From Chara braunii (taxonomy: Eukaryota; Streptophyta; Charophyceae; Charales; Characeae), in assembly GCA_003427395.1 (NCBI GenBank), contig BFEA01000060.1:3616468-3648076 (forward strand): DNA of 31,609 nt, in the 5' to 3' direction. Numbering within the stretch: position 1 is the stretch's first letter; every line of letters starts with the position of its first letter. This document shows positions 1-9,491 of the stretch, piece by piece. The notes beneath the pieces are model-generated. The model did no database searches. It saw only the letters and a list, made by a program, of their open reading frames with translations, and was not told where the DNA came from. The translations under genes were made by a program, and so were the position numbers.

Positions 1-3
1 CCC

Positions 4-41
4 CTGTCTCTTATACACATCTAGATGTGTATAAGAGACAG
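4..41. other. Nextera/Tn5 mate-pair junction adapter (artefact)
   Basis: Positions 4-22 read CTGTCTCTTATACACATCT and positions 23-41 are its exact reverse complement. This is the 19-bp Tn5 mosaic end in the back-to-back arrangement left by Nextera mate-pair circularisation. It is synthetic sequence retained in the assembly, not a biological inverted repeat. The bases on either side of it may not be contiguous in the genome. Confidence 0.97.
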
Positions 42-1082
42 CCCCTATACCCACCTATACACCCCACCCCCAACCCCCCATCCCCAAAAGTTTCTCAGCG
101 GATTTGGGCTGTACTCAGCAAGCGCAGTACAGCTTCCAACTCAGATCTGAAAAAAAATTAGTGGATGGTTGTTTCCTGACTGGTCGGCAGACCGCCGACC
201 GGTCGACCCTACTGGTCGGCTGCAATACGGTCGGCGGTTGGCAGGGATGCAACCATGTCCTCCACCTTAAAATCTCCTCTTTTCCAACATGCCTCCAAAC
301 CATGGGTAACAGATATCTGCTCAGGAATCTATGCTCCCAGTACAACGATGCCAAGTCTCTCTTTTTCGGGAGAAAATACTGACTTGTGAAAGGCAGATCC
401 TTGAGCTGCGACACACTGCAAGTGCCTTGAAGAAGAAGACTGGCTATGGCCGGTGGCAGACCTCCAAGCTATGGCCCCAGGTGAGTGGACTCCTCCGCTA
501 TAGCTCTCTCTTGCCGATCCTTATTCAGTGCTTCCCTACCGCCGGGCCGGTGTTAGAACAGGACAAATCTACATTTGTTCGGACAAATGCTGAAACAACA
601 CATTCCAGACCTGGCTTGCTCGGTCCAATGCTGAAACGACACAGTCCAGGGCTGGAGAACACGAGCTGACACAGGAAAAAAACCGAATTGAAATGAATAA
701 AATATGCAGCGATGGTAAATGGTGCATACAAAATTAATAAGATGCACTCAGAATAGACGAAATATCCACATTTCTGTCTGACAAATCCCCCGTACCTAGA
801 CGCCGGTTGATGTACAAGGCACTCTCAGCCAATTGTGAGCCTCGAAAGGCCCCAGGCGGCCGAGGAGTCTACCCAAATGGATGTGCGGGCCTTCCAGGCC
901 CCTGGTGTTGCTGGCCCCAGCATGCCACAGGCAGGCCTCATTAAGCTGTGTCGATGTCCAGCCTTTGAAAATCCAAGGCATTCTGTCGGAACTCGAGTCT
1001 GAGGGTCAGGCCCCACTGATGCTATCCTCCTCCTTAGGAGGAAGTGTGAACCTGGTAATAATCAAGGTCATGGTTGTGCTTT
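42..1082. other. Non-coding stretch with local repeats
   Basis: No gene is recognised here. It holds a C-rich tract (42-85), a perfect 11-bp inverted repeat (191-201 with 228-238) inside a GGTCGGC-rich patch, and a diverged 41-bp tandem duplication (about 579-660). A consensus donor-like CCCCAG/GTGAGT occurs at about 480. The open frame in front of that donor-like site has no similarity I can name, so no exon is called. It may be upstream intron or flank of the COV-like gene. Confidence 0.4.
191..238. repeat. 11-bp perfect inverted repeat
   Basis: ACCGCCGACCG (191-201) is the reverse complement of CGGTCGGCGGT (228-238), with a 26-nt spacer. Further GGTCGG copies surround it, giving alternative pairings. 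Confidence 0.7.
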
Positions 1083-1195
1083 GCTAGCGTCTTCACCCGA
1101 ATAGAGCGCCCCGTCATTGTAGCCGCATTTGGTCTGACTTGCAGTCTAGATGCAGCAATAATGACCGGGCGTTCTATTCGGGTGAAGACGGTAGC
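1083..1195. mobile_element. Foldback (MITE-like) element, family A, copy 1
   Basis: The arms at 1089-1120 and 1157-1189 are near-perfect reverse complements, beginning GTCTTCACCCGAATAG. They enclose a 36-nt loop that contains CAGTCTAGATGCAG. Short GCTAGC/GGTAGC sequences flank the arms and give a further weak inverted match, but no clean target-site duplication is visible. No coding capacity is present. A second element of the same layout and loop motif lies at 2289-2392. Confidence 0.75.
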
Positions 1196-2288
1196 ATGGA
1201 CATAACATCAGGTGGTTTTCGACATAGTCCCATGTGGCCTGTCCCTTAGGCCGGGTGTCATCATGCGTAGGTCATCCTCATGTGGCATATGGTACAATGG
1301 GTCATGTCGAGAAAAAAATGCTTGTCGGACATAAGGATGTTGTTGGTGAGCCGGCTTATCATTTTCATTTAGATACTGGGGTGTATATTATTCGATTAGA
1401 GATCAGGATTTTCAGTGGGGGTTGTTTTCGCTTGGGGCATTGTTGAGGAAGTGCGTAATGTCACGAAGGCCCAGCATAGAACAGTTGGGTAAGAAGGGAG
1501 CACAACAGCATAAGTCACTGTAGCATTGCGCCTGTTATGAATAGAAATGTGAGGGGGGGTGTAGACCTATTAGACCATCATTTTGTTCTGGATAGAAATG
1601 TGAGGGGGGGGTCTGGAACCAGTGGATCTTGTTGTTGAGGCGGCTGATTTTTTTTTTTTTTTTCAGAATTACCGTTTTTGCCTGGTTCTACACCCCTTCT
1701 CAGTGGGGTCGTGTGCTTCTCGTAGATACAGAACCAGTGCTGGTTCTACAAGTACATACACATTGCTGTTGATATCATCGTTGACTTTCTCAGCCTGAGC
1801 TTGGAGGAGAACTCTCTCTAAGGTCATGTCAGGACGGTAATCGACCAGCAGCGTGAACAGGGAAACGCATAACCTTAGTGTCGTTTCAGAACTGCGTCAT
1901 TGAAGTGCATGGAGGTTCTATCCATGTACCACTTGCCCGTGAAGCGGGGGGGTGTTGTGCAATCTGAGTGGTGTAGTTGAGACCCCACACATGATGGAAA
2001 TCTAGGCGGGTTCAACCGCCTTTTTTTAGCCCTCCTTGAGAGAGTTCCTTGGGTCTGGTATGATGATTCTTTTCCGTATCGTGTGATGATGGTAGCGATG
2101 ATAGTGATTCTTTTCCATGTGGTGGTCTTGGCAGACTTTCGGTGCTACTCGGCGCTATTGTAGCAGGAAGAGCGTGCGGCCGGCTGCCAGCACAGGAAGA
2201 GGAAGTCGCTTTTGATTCCGAAGTTTGCGGGTTTTGCTTTGCATCCCCTTGAGCAGTGGTGGTTGTCACATGATATCCAAGAGCTACA
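1196..2288. other. Non-coding stretch, no gene recognised
   Basis: It contains a duplicated GATAGAAATGTGAGGGGGG motif (about 1538-1557 and 1592-1611), a poly(T) run at about 1648-1662, and a perfect 8-bp inverted repeat AGAACCAG/CTGGTTCT at 1730-1747. Open frames are short and unrecognised. It probably lies in an intron or the 5' flank of the COV-like gene. Confidence 0.4.
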
Positions 2289-2392
2289 TTCTTCCCCCGA
2301 GTACAACGTACGGTCATTATACTTGTATTTTAGGCATCTTTCAGTCTAGATACAGCTATAATGACCGTACGTACGTTGTATTTGGGGGAAGA
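2289..2392. mobile_element. Foldback (MITE-like) element, family A, copy 2
   Basis: The left arm (2289-2320) and right arm (2357-2392) pair over about 32 bp, apart from a 4-nt insertion in the right arm. The loop is 36 nt, the same length as in copy 1, and carries CAGTCTAGATACAG, one base different from copy 1. Outer TTCTTC.CCC and inner GTCATTAT are shared with copy 1. The middle of the arms differs between copies, yet the two arms match within each copy. It is non-coding. Confidence 0.75.
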
Positions 2393-2787
2393 AGGTAGGA
2401 AGACAACAAGCTGTCGTAACACTGTATGGTAGGCATTGTAGTCTTGGGGACTTGAGGTTTGAGCAGCAGTGACTCTTTGAGAGACACAAACGAGGATGCG
2501 TGCGTGCCGTTTGCTTGTTGTGCATGGCATGAATTGGTTGTTGTGTGCAATGCTGTGAATAGTTGAGAATTAGCTTCTCATGATAGGACTTGTGGCAATA
2601 AGGCAGGCTGCATTAGGCTGGATGAGATTTGTTTGTTTGGTTTGCTTTTGCTAATTTTTGCCTTCTCTTAGTCCGAAGGATGTAACGAAGGTTGTGCATG
2701 CTGCAGCGGAAGTCGTGTCATCTGAATGCTGCTGGTTATTTGTTCGGTGCCCCACTGTTTTGTACTTTTTGTGCTGTGCTGTGGCAG

Positions 2788-2914
2788 AGTGATGCAGGAG
2801 AGGAAGACCTCTGTAGTGTCTATATCCCTACCAATCACCTTTACATTGGGGACATCTTCTTGATACCCACTCAAGATATCATAAGACCTAATCTTTCGGT
2901 TCGTGAAGGGATTG
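2788..2914 (+). CDS. COV1/LIKE-COV (DUF502) protein, internal exon
   Basis: This exon encodes 42 codons plus one base, from SDAGEEDLCS through VYIPTNHLYIGD and IIRPNLSVREGI. It matches the conserved plant core of the CONTINUOUS VASCULAR RING / LIKE COV family (DUF502). In Arabidopsis COV1 and its relatives are membrane proteins linked to the trans-Golgi network, vacuolar sorting and stem vascular patterning. The exon is preceded by a TG-rich acceptor ending GGCAG (2783-2787) and followed by a GTATGT donor at 2915. The split codon G/AG is completed exactly by the next exon at 5081, restoring the family sequence GI-EIVVSGGM. Exons for the N-terminal membrane segments and the GEYAFGF-type motif were not found in 1-2787 and probably lie left of the window or beyond the adapter scar. 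Confidence 0.88.
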
Positions 2915-3538
2915 GTATGTTCTACTTGCCTCCAGGAAGCAGTCTGACAGCTGTGATCCTCACCCAATCAGAAATTTTATAGACCAGGCTTGTTGGAGGT
3001 CGGCCAACGCGGCATGTCATATGTGATGTAGTGCTATCTTCCAAAAACACGGTGTTTTTTATTACAATACACAAAATGGAGCTTGTGCCATGCGAACGTT
3101 GTGTGTGATCGCCCCAATCCCCCTCTTCCCATTCGTGTGTAGTTGGTTTCAACTGACCTTGACACTCTCTGCCGTCTCCGCATGTGTATGATTCACTGTG
3201 TAGTATGTACCGACCATTTACACTCCCTCTATCATTGCATTGCATTCACACAACGTATTTTGCAACACCTCTCGACACTGCTGTTTCGCCCTCCCCGCGT
3301 GGAAAAGCATTGTGCGATGCCTGCTGACAGTCCACCGGCATCCCATTATTAAGCTCGTTCTTGCACCTGCCTATGTCAGTTTTGCATGGTCTTTGGAAAA
3401 GCGTAGAAGCCACAAAACGTAGAACCGAGAGCAATTTTGATTCACTGTGTTGTTTTGTTTTGGCCGTCTTAGGTTTTTCGTTTGTTGCCTCTTCCTTCTG
3501 GTTCGCCTTCGTCTTTGCCGCCCACCTTTTTTTGGGCG

Positions 3539-3640
3539 AAAATTTGGACCATTTCTTGATTTATGTTTGTGTCATTCTTGCGCAGAGGCCACGCTAATCT
3601 TCTCTGTATTGTTCCAATTTCAATGGATGCCCCGAATGAC
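3539..3640 (-). pseudogene. U6 snRNA pseudogene, full length, decayed
   Basis: The minus strand aligns end to end with U6 snRNA (102 nt), from the 5' stem region (3640) to the 3' CCAAATTTT (3539). Recognisable parts include the CAGAGAAGATTAGC block, the TGCGCAAG internal-stem region and the terminal AAATGGTCCAAATTTT. Many differences from the plant U6 consensus are transitions, several at former CpGs (TCGAT to TTGAT, ATCGTT to ATTGTT), as expected of methylated-cytosine decay. No plant USE or TATA box was seen upstream on the minus strand. It lies antisense inside the COV-like intron. It is most likely a dead retrocopy or old gene copy. Confidence 0.85.
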
Positions 3641-3912
3641 TTCTTTGTTGCCTTTTCCTTTTCTGTTGCCTTTTTGGGGAACCTTCTTCTTTTCTATCTT
3701 TTTATTGTGGTCGTTTTCTTTTGTGACTGTTTTGTTTTCGTTTCATCACCTCCCCAGATTTTCGAAACGATCCCCCCTCCCTCAAGCCTTTACTATGCCT
3801 CGTCTGTCCTTGGCCGAGGAGCCCTGCTCAAGCTTCTGCAGTTGGGGATTTCTGGTCTGTTTTTACATGCAGATGGAGACATGGACAACAGCAGGAGCAG
3901 CTGCAAACGAAT

Positions 3913-3937
3913 AAGAAGAAGAAGAAGAAGAAGAAGA
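3913..3937. repeat. (AAG)n microsatellite
   Basis: About eight uninterrupted AAG units lie inside the COV-like intron. Confidence 0.9.
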
Positions 3938-4173
3938 GTGCAAATCTTGCCTGTGTCATTGCATTGGGTCATCTAGTCTGCGTTGTTGGCACAGGAACCT
4001 CGCAAAATCTCTTGCCTACTTTTTCCACTGGGGTTTTTGATGTGTCCTTCACCTGCTGTGTAGCTTTAGGGATCATTCTGATTCGTCGTGGTCATGCCTT
4101 TCCATTCTGCTGTAGAGCATGGATTAAAGATGCTATTTCAGGGAAATGATGCTTGGAAGTTGGATTTAAAGTT

Positions 4174-4282
4174 TTTAAACCCACCGGTACATTTCCCAGC
4201 CAACAAAAGAAGTCGCGGCGTGCATGTGGCTGTGACCTGTGCCTTTGTTCTGTTGCTTGGGCGCATGTACTGGTGGTTCGAA
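4174..4282. mobile_element. TIR element family B, copy 1
   Basis: The left end TTTAAACCCACCGGTACATT (4174-4193) matches the reverse complement of the right end, CATGTACTGGTGGTTCGAA (4264-4282). The element is about 109 bp and non-coding. It abuts copy 2 head-to-head, sharing the TTCGAA junction. The terminal consensus, roughly TTTAAACCACCAGTACATG, recurs at 13401-13563. Confidence 0.65.
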
Positions 4283-4434
4283 GCACCAGTACATGCCAGA
4301 TATTTCCAGCGGGCCCGTTTTGGAGGCCGCCCACTGCCGATTCTTTTTATCTTATGGCGCTCGGCCTCCTAAATTTTGGGAGAGGCTCAAAACAGGTTCT
4401 CCAGATGCCTGGGGCCATGTACTGGTTGTTTAAG
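4277..4434. mobile_element. TIR element family B, copy 2
   Basis: The left end GAAGCACCAGTACATGCC and the right end GGCCATGTACTGGTTGTTTA are inverted repeats. In reverse orientation the interior matches the copy at 13401-13563: a GGCCCC.GGC start, GAGCCTCTC followed by AAAATTTAGGAGG, GCAGTGGGCG and CCTCC.AAA blocks occur in the same order. There is no coding capacity, so it would be non-autonomous if mobile. Confidence 0.75.
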
Positions 4435-4938
4435 ATATAACTTTCCAGGGCATCGAGTCTGTGTGGGAATGCCCCCTGCATGTCAGTCACAGTCTGTGTC
4501 ATTCCAACTGGGGAGGGAGGCAAGGTTGAGGGGTGATGTACTTTTAATATGTTTTTGCTTATTCTGGCATCCTGGTGGATGGCAGATTTATCTGCCTCGG
4601 CCGGTTTATGCCGTAGGATATACAAAAGCAGAGGACGCTGAGAGAGCAAGAGGTTGGTGGGGATGGGAAATGCAAAAACGGACGAGCATGTATGAGATTT
4701 GACTGGAAGAAACACGTGCTCAGTGGTGTGTGTGAATTTCATCGCCTTGAGGGGTGTGTTGTGTGGGGTATGGTTTCGAGGATGGCAGTGTGCAAAGGTC
4801 AGTGGTACGCTATCAAAACACATCAAGAAAACACGTGCGGCGTGTCGTGACAGGAGGCCGATTGCGGACATTGGGTTGCAGCAATCTTGGCTGCAAGCCA
4901 GACTTCTGAAGCAGAAGGAAGAACCAGGAGTCTTGTTC

Positions 4939-5062
4939 AGTGGATTGCTGTCTGAGTTGTGCTGTTGGTGCTCGTTATGTGACTGATTTCTGTGTGTTGC
5001 AGTGGATTGCTGTCTGAGTTGTGCTGTTGGTGCTCATTGTGTGACTGATTTCTGTGTGTGTT
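4939..5062 (+). repeat. 62-bp tandem duplication carrying a 3' splice site
   Basis: Two near-identical 62-bp units (4939-5000 and 5001-5062) start AGTGGATTGCTGTCTGAG. The boundary creates TGTGTGTTGCAG at 4991-5002, an acceptor-like site 78 nt upstream of the acceptor used in the family-consistent splice at 5080. See the findings. Confidence 0.9.
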
Positions 5063-5080
5063 GTGCTGGTGTGTTGACAG

Positions 5081-5166
5081 AGATTGTTGTATCGGGAGGC
5101 ATGTCAATGCCATCGACGGTACTCTTGTCCGACCGAAGAAACTCTCCCATGGAGAGAATGAGAGGG
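5081..5166 (+). CDS. COV1/LIKE-COV (DUF502) protein, exon with SGGM motif
   Basis: Joined to the exon ending at 2914, this gives EIVVSGGMSMPSTVLLSDRR and then NSPMERMRG. The VREGIEIVVSGGMSMP string is the conserved C-terminal hallmark of plant COV/LCV proteins, which makes the splice call strong. The acceptor is TG-rich and ends GACAG. GTGAGT follows at 5167 and leaves the frame at a codon boundary. If that donor is not used, the frame runs only seven more codons to a TGA at 5185-5187. The protein therefore either ends VSLYIT or continues in the exon at 5548. Confidence 0.87.
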
Positions 5167-5547
5167 GTGAGTTTGTATATAACCTGAAGGCTTACTCTTT
5201 CATTTGTTGTAGTTTTTACGTTGGTCACCCTTTGAGGGGAGGTTGGAATCCTACCACTTTGCAAGCTTGGATCAGGCGGCGGGCTCCAGTTTCTTTCTAT
5301 ATTTTTCTAGTGAGATGGAGTGAAGGGGAAGCTGTGATGTCTACTAGTTGATCGGTCACTCTGGCTTTAGTGATTTGATTGACGTGACAATGAACTCCTA
5401 CTGAGTACTTTGCAGGGGTGGAAGGTAACAAGCTGTTGGTTCGCGAGATTCTCAAAGGCCGTTTGTTTTTGCTTTTCCCTCTCTCTACATCAAGCATCGA
5501 AATCCCGCTCTCTCTACGTTTTTTTATTTTTTTTTATTTTTTTTCAG

Positions 5548-5733
5548 GCATCTAAATGCATCGATTTGGAGAGGCTTTGTGATATATTGGATGTTGCAAA
5601 GCTGTGGATGAGGAGCATGATGAAGTGTGGCATTGTTTGCGGCGATGGTGATGTGGAACGATGGTGGCAGAGGAGAACGCGAGGAGCAGGAGGAATGATG
5701 ACGAGGGTAGAAAATGTGAAAAGCTGCAATTAA
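5548..5733 (+). CDS. Probable terminal exon of the COV-like gene
   Basis: A T-rich tract ending TTTTCAG (to 5547) precedes a frame that is open in phase 0, the phase left by the previous exon. It encodes about 61 residues starting ASKCIDLERLCDILDV and ends with TAA at 5731-5733. The intervening intron (5167-5547, 381 nt) has GTGAGT...CAG borders. The encoded tail, with WMRSMMKCG, ERWWQRRTRG and basic patches, has no similarity I recognise in the COV family, whose members usually end soon after SGGM. It is either a lineage-specific C-terminal extension or a mis-called exon. Confidence 0.5.
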   Translation, partial: ASKCIDLERLCDILDVAKLWMRSMMKCGIVCGDGDVERWWQRRTRGAGGMMTRVENVKSCN

Positions 5734-6480
5734 GAGATTCATGAATGCATTTGCGTTTCCAAAGAAGAAATGGGAAAGCTGCTGTGGCTTGGGTTGTTTC
5801 TTGCATTCTGTTTGTTGTGTATTTGCGGCGGGTTCGTATGTCCAAATGTGATACGGGTGGACGTGATTTCGAAAGTACTTTGAGCTCTTCTTTTCAGTGA
5901 AATGTGGAAGTGAGTTCAATTTGTGAAGTTTGTGTGGGTATCAGTTTCGCCGGAGGAAAGCTAAAGAGGAGTAAACAAAAGCAAATGGCCCTCAGGAAAG
6001 GAAGCAGAACAGTTGTCGCATCCCCCTTGTAGCGATTGCATCCCTCTGTTCTAGTGGTAATGAAAGGGAAACGATTGCCCTCTGGAAGAGCGGAATAGGT
6101 GTCGCCTGCCTCTGTTCGTGTGTTGGTTATGTTGCATTTTGTGTATATGCAGATACGGGCGCCTGAAGGAGCTGAGATCTCAGTTCCAGTACGCAGTGGT
6201 GTGGGTCCAGTGACCACTGACATCCATGGTGCTGATGCGGTTCTGCCATGCAGTAATGTGGGACATGGGTCTGCAACCCTGTGTGAAGACATTGACGGTA
6301 TAACGCCGTGCGAGACATAGGCTTATGACCGGTGCCAACCGGTTGATCCTGCACAAGGTGATCGAACACCGTTGTTTCACTATTTGCAGCAGTGGCAGAG
6401 GGAGCAGCAGCGGGATGCAATCGGGCATGGCTGGCCTGCCTCTGTGTCTACAGCGGTGCATACTCCCCACATCATGCTAC
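5734..6480. other. Flank downstream of the COV-like gene, nothing recognised
   Basis: No gene is supported. Acceptor-like sites precede short open frames at about 6151 (a TATGCAG border) and 6391 (a TTTGCAG border), but neither frame resembles a known protein. Confidence 0.4.
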
Positions 6481-6990
6481 TGAATCATTTGATTTTATGG
6501 TCGCGACAGCGATGAAGCGGAACCCACACCCTGCGAAGGAAGTACCTTACGGTCTTCAAGTTGCCCACACTGGTCCTGATCCAAAGGGGCAGCTAGATCT
6601 CAGGCAAGCATTCTGATCACAAGGTGGACAGGCATAGCTCCCTCTTTGTGGAGAGAGACTGCTTATCTCACTGCTGTCCCAGGGATGATGCATTCATCGT
6701 GCCATCGTGCCTTGTGCATTCTCACTATCATACAAGCGAATTGCTTTATTATACAGTCGCTATGGCATTGGAGCAGAACCGTCGCTATGGCATTGGAGCA
6801 GAACCCCCCGCCTTAGGCGACGGAAGTACCCTAGGCTCTGCAAGTCGCCATACGGACCCTGGGGGCAAAAGAACAACTAGATGTTCAGACAACCAGTCTC
6901 TCCGTGACGGGGATGGGCATACGGGCTACTTTGCTGTTGTACTAGTGATCATGCATTCGTCGCTCTTCGTGGGTAGCACTGCAAGCTACC
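6481..6990. repeat. Diverged tandem duplication with 27-bp inner repeat
   Basis: The block around GAAGTACCTTACGGTCTTC (about 6538) recurs as GGAAGTACCCTAGGCTCTGC (about 6820). Matching flanks include GTCGCGACAGCGATGAAGC against GTCGCTATGGCATTGGAGC, and GATGCATTC against CATGCATTC. Offset is about 280 bp. Inside the second unit a 27-bp segment (GTCGCTATGGCATTGGAGCA and onward) is itself doubled at about 6755-6805. Confidence 0.6.
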
Positions 6991-7256
6991 GGGGTACGTA
7001 AATGCATGTCAGGAGGTTTTTCAACCGTTTTGTGTGCACAATGGTGATGAGTGGAGGGACTGCACTCTATATGCTGTACACTGAGGGAGGGAGTGATTGA
7101 TCCAGAAGACTAGCATTGCTTCGCTCAGTATACACAGATGCCGTTCGACCTGTCTTGTGTTCTTTAGCGTGCGGGAAACACAACGTGACATCCAAGGGGT
7201 GAGAGCAGTCGTCCGTCTGTAATTTGTCACCAATCTTTTCTCATTCTCAGTGAGAT

Positions 7257-7510
7257 CTTCTAGTTCATGTGACTTGTGCTCGTTCGGGGGACAGACATCT
7301 CTGATGGTTGTGTGCCTTTGAGATGTATGCGATATTGGTTTTCTAGTTCCTGTGACTGGTGCTCGTTCGGGGGCCGACATCTCTGACATTGGTTGGGTCC
7401 CTCTTAAGATGCAAACGATATTAATTCTCATGCTATGGTCACCGGCCTCGTAAGATGCAAGCGATATTAATTCGCATTGTATCTTATGGTTGGGTGCGTC
7501 TCATGCTATG
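7257..7510. repeat. 83-bp minisatellite, about three units
   Basis: Units begin TCTAGTTC.TGTGACT at 7257 and 7341 and share GCTCGTTCGGGGG and GACATCTCTGA. They end in GATG.A..CGATATT. A partial third unit with AAGATGCAAGCGATATTAAT and two copies of CTCATGCTATGGTC completes the block. Confidence 0.75.
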
Positions 7511-9442
7511 GTCAACCAACTCCTCTGCATCGGTGACGACAATGTACAGGAGGAGGAGGGGTTGGAAAAGGGGGAATAGTGGTGAACTAATGACTATAAT
7601 CATATAATGAGTATATATGAAGTACTACTACTAACACTAGGGGTACTATTAGTCGTGCAGCGTTTGTCCGGCGAGGAAAGATAGAAGAGACGAGGTCTCC
7701 CGCTGTTTAACTCTTTGTATGAATTTGGAGGTGTGACTTCCATGGTCATTTGTATGTCGATATGTAGGGCGAGCTACAGCGGATGGAGAAGCGGCAGAGT
7801 GAATGACTGGCAGACAAGATGGTAGCGATGGACTGCAGGGGAATGGAGTGAGGAGAGAAAGATGGTAAGCATGCCAAGTCAGAAGATCATACTTATACGA
7901 GCAAAAATTGTCAAGTTCTCCACACGGCAAGAGATGGTTGAGGGCTCCGAGAATATGCGATTCCACACTTGACTGTGTAGAGTCAGGGGGGGCAATGCGG
8001 AGTGGTTTTGTAGGGAGCAAAGATCACACATGTGAGGATGGGTCAGTATGCGATGCATGTCTGTGTGGCTGAATGCGGCATGGGTGCGGCGTGGGTGAAG
8101 AGATAAGGTATGGTCAACGGGACTGCGACTGCGAATGGAGGGAAAGGGAAGGGACGGAAGTCGTACATGTGTGGGTACATGCGCTGCACTAGTACGCAGG
8201 GCTGCTTTCACCAGGGTTACAAAGGCATTGGGATGGGAAAGCGGGGGAGGGAGGGTGGCAGCAGCAAAGAGTGATGATTTTTTTCTTATTGTTTGTTTGG
8301 TTTCGCTTTTTAAGTTTCCTTGGAAGTTTCTTACGTTGATCGAAAGCAATTTCATTGGAGTAGATTGTTTGTTTGGGGTACTGGAGGAGTTAGTACGGGT
8401 GTGACACTTCGGTGGGGGCTGGCTGGTTCATGAAGTGGTTCTGAGGGAGGAGGTGGTTGTGTTGGGAGGTGTGAAAGTAGTTCTGGCCGTTTAGTATTCT
8501 TTGGAGAGAGAGCTTCTGATTGAGAGGTGCAGGCAAACACTGATTCCGCTGGTAACCAGTGTCTGTTGATCGTTGATGTATCGTGATTTATCGTTGATGT
8601 ATCGTGATTTGTATGTCCCGCAGAAATAGGGAACAGAGCGCAGCGTGCGTTTGTTGCGAGGGACGAAAGAGTGCACGGGAGGCGTCGGCCTCTTTCTGTT
8701 GCTTGCAGCCAACCTAGGTAGTAGAATTAAGTGGGGGGGGGGGGAAAGTGCGGCGCATTGTGATCTTGTTACCTTTCAGTCCCCCCCCGATGGGATGGAA
8801 AGAGTTCCCCATTGGGGGAGGGATTATTATGGCCAGCTATGGGTGTGAGTCCGTGTGACTGAAGACTGTTTGATTTTGAATTGTATGGACTTAGCGGCGC
8901 TGCCTCGTTGTGTTGTTGCTGTGCGTATATCTTAAGCAAGCACAGCTCTGCGTTAGCTGCTACACAGCGCTGGTGGTAATGCACATCGTGAGCATGTGAA
9001 ACAGTGGAAATCAAACAGTGGAAGGTCGATTGTGATTGTGGAAAGCAGCCAAAGCTCAAGGTCGATTGCGCAGTGGAAATCACCAGCATAGTCCCTTCAC
9101 TGAGAAGGCAAGCACGCTTATGGCGTTCGTTGTATACAGGTCTGCAGTTGCAGCACAGATGTAATGGGCCCTCGCAGTCCAAGTCTGCGGCCATGCAACT
9201 CGTATACAGGGCGGGACACCAGTGGCATGGAAATTCACTGTGCCCTGTTGTTGTCGATTACCTATCTACAAATGCCCTCAGAAATTTTGATATGGATATG
9301 GTCTGCCTCTTGATCAATCAATCCGTTGAGACACACGGATGCAGATCACGCGGCTGCTGTACAATCTATAAGCCTGGTAATGTTCCTCAATTCTGTCTCC
9401 TACCTTTCTGCCTCGTCTCTCTTGTTACTTGTTTGCATCTTT

Positions 9443-9443
<1 letters not shown>
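7511..9443. other. Non-coding stretch, no gene recognised
   Basis: Only chance-looking open frames are seen. A doubled 21-bp motif ATCGTTGATGTATCGTGATTT occurs at about 8568-8609. A G-run lies at about 8732-8742 and a repeated CAGTGGAAATCA at about 9002 and 9072. No tRNA or snRNA was found. Confidence 0.4.
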
Positions 9444-9490
<47 letters not shown>

Positions 9491-9491
9491 N

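Larger units (their letters stand above)
2915..5080 (+). other. Intron of the COV-like gene (2.17 kb)
   Basis: It starts GTATGT and ends TTGACAG, and it joins two exons in phase within one conserved motif. It contains a U6 snRNA pseudogene in antisense (3539-3640), an (AAG)n tract (3913-3937), two family B TIR elements (4174-4433) and a 62-bp tandem duplication (4939-5062) just before the acceptor. Open frames inside it (for example 3447-3914 and 4347-4871) look like chance frames. Confidence 0.8.

Noticed and set aside
4-41. Perfect 38-bp palindrome as a natural hairpin or transposon end
   Set aside because: It is identical to the Nextera mosaic-end junction, so it is a library artefact.
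3447-3976. Overlapping Phe-rich open frames that look like membrane proteins
   Set aside because: They run through the U6 pseudogene and T-rich intron sequence. The hydrophobicity is a by-product of T-rich codons.
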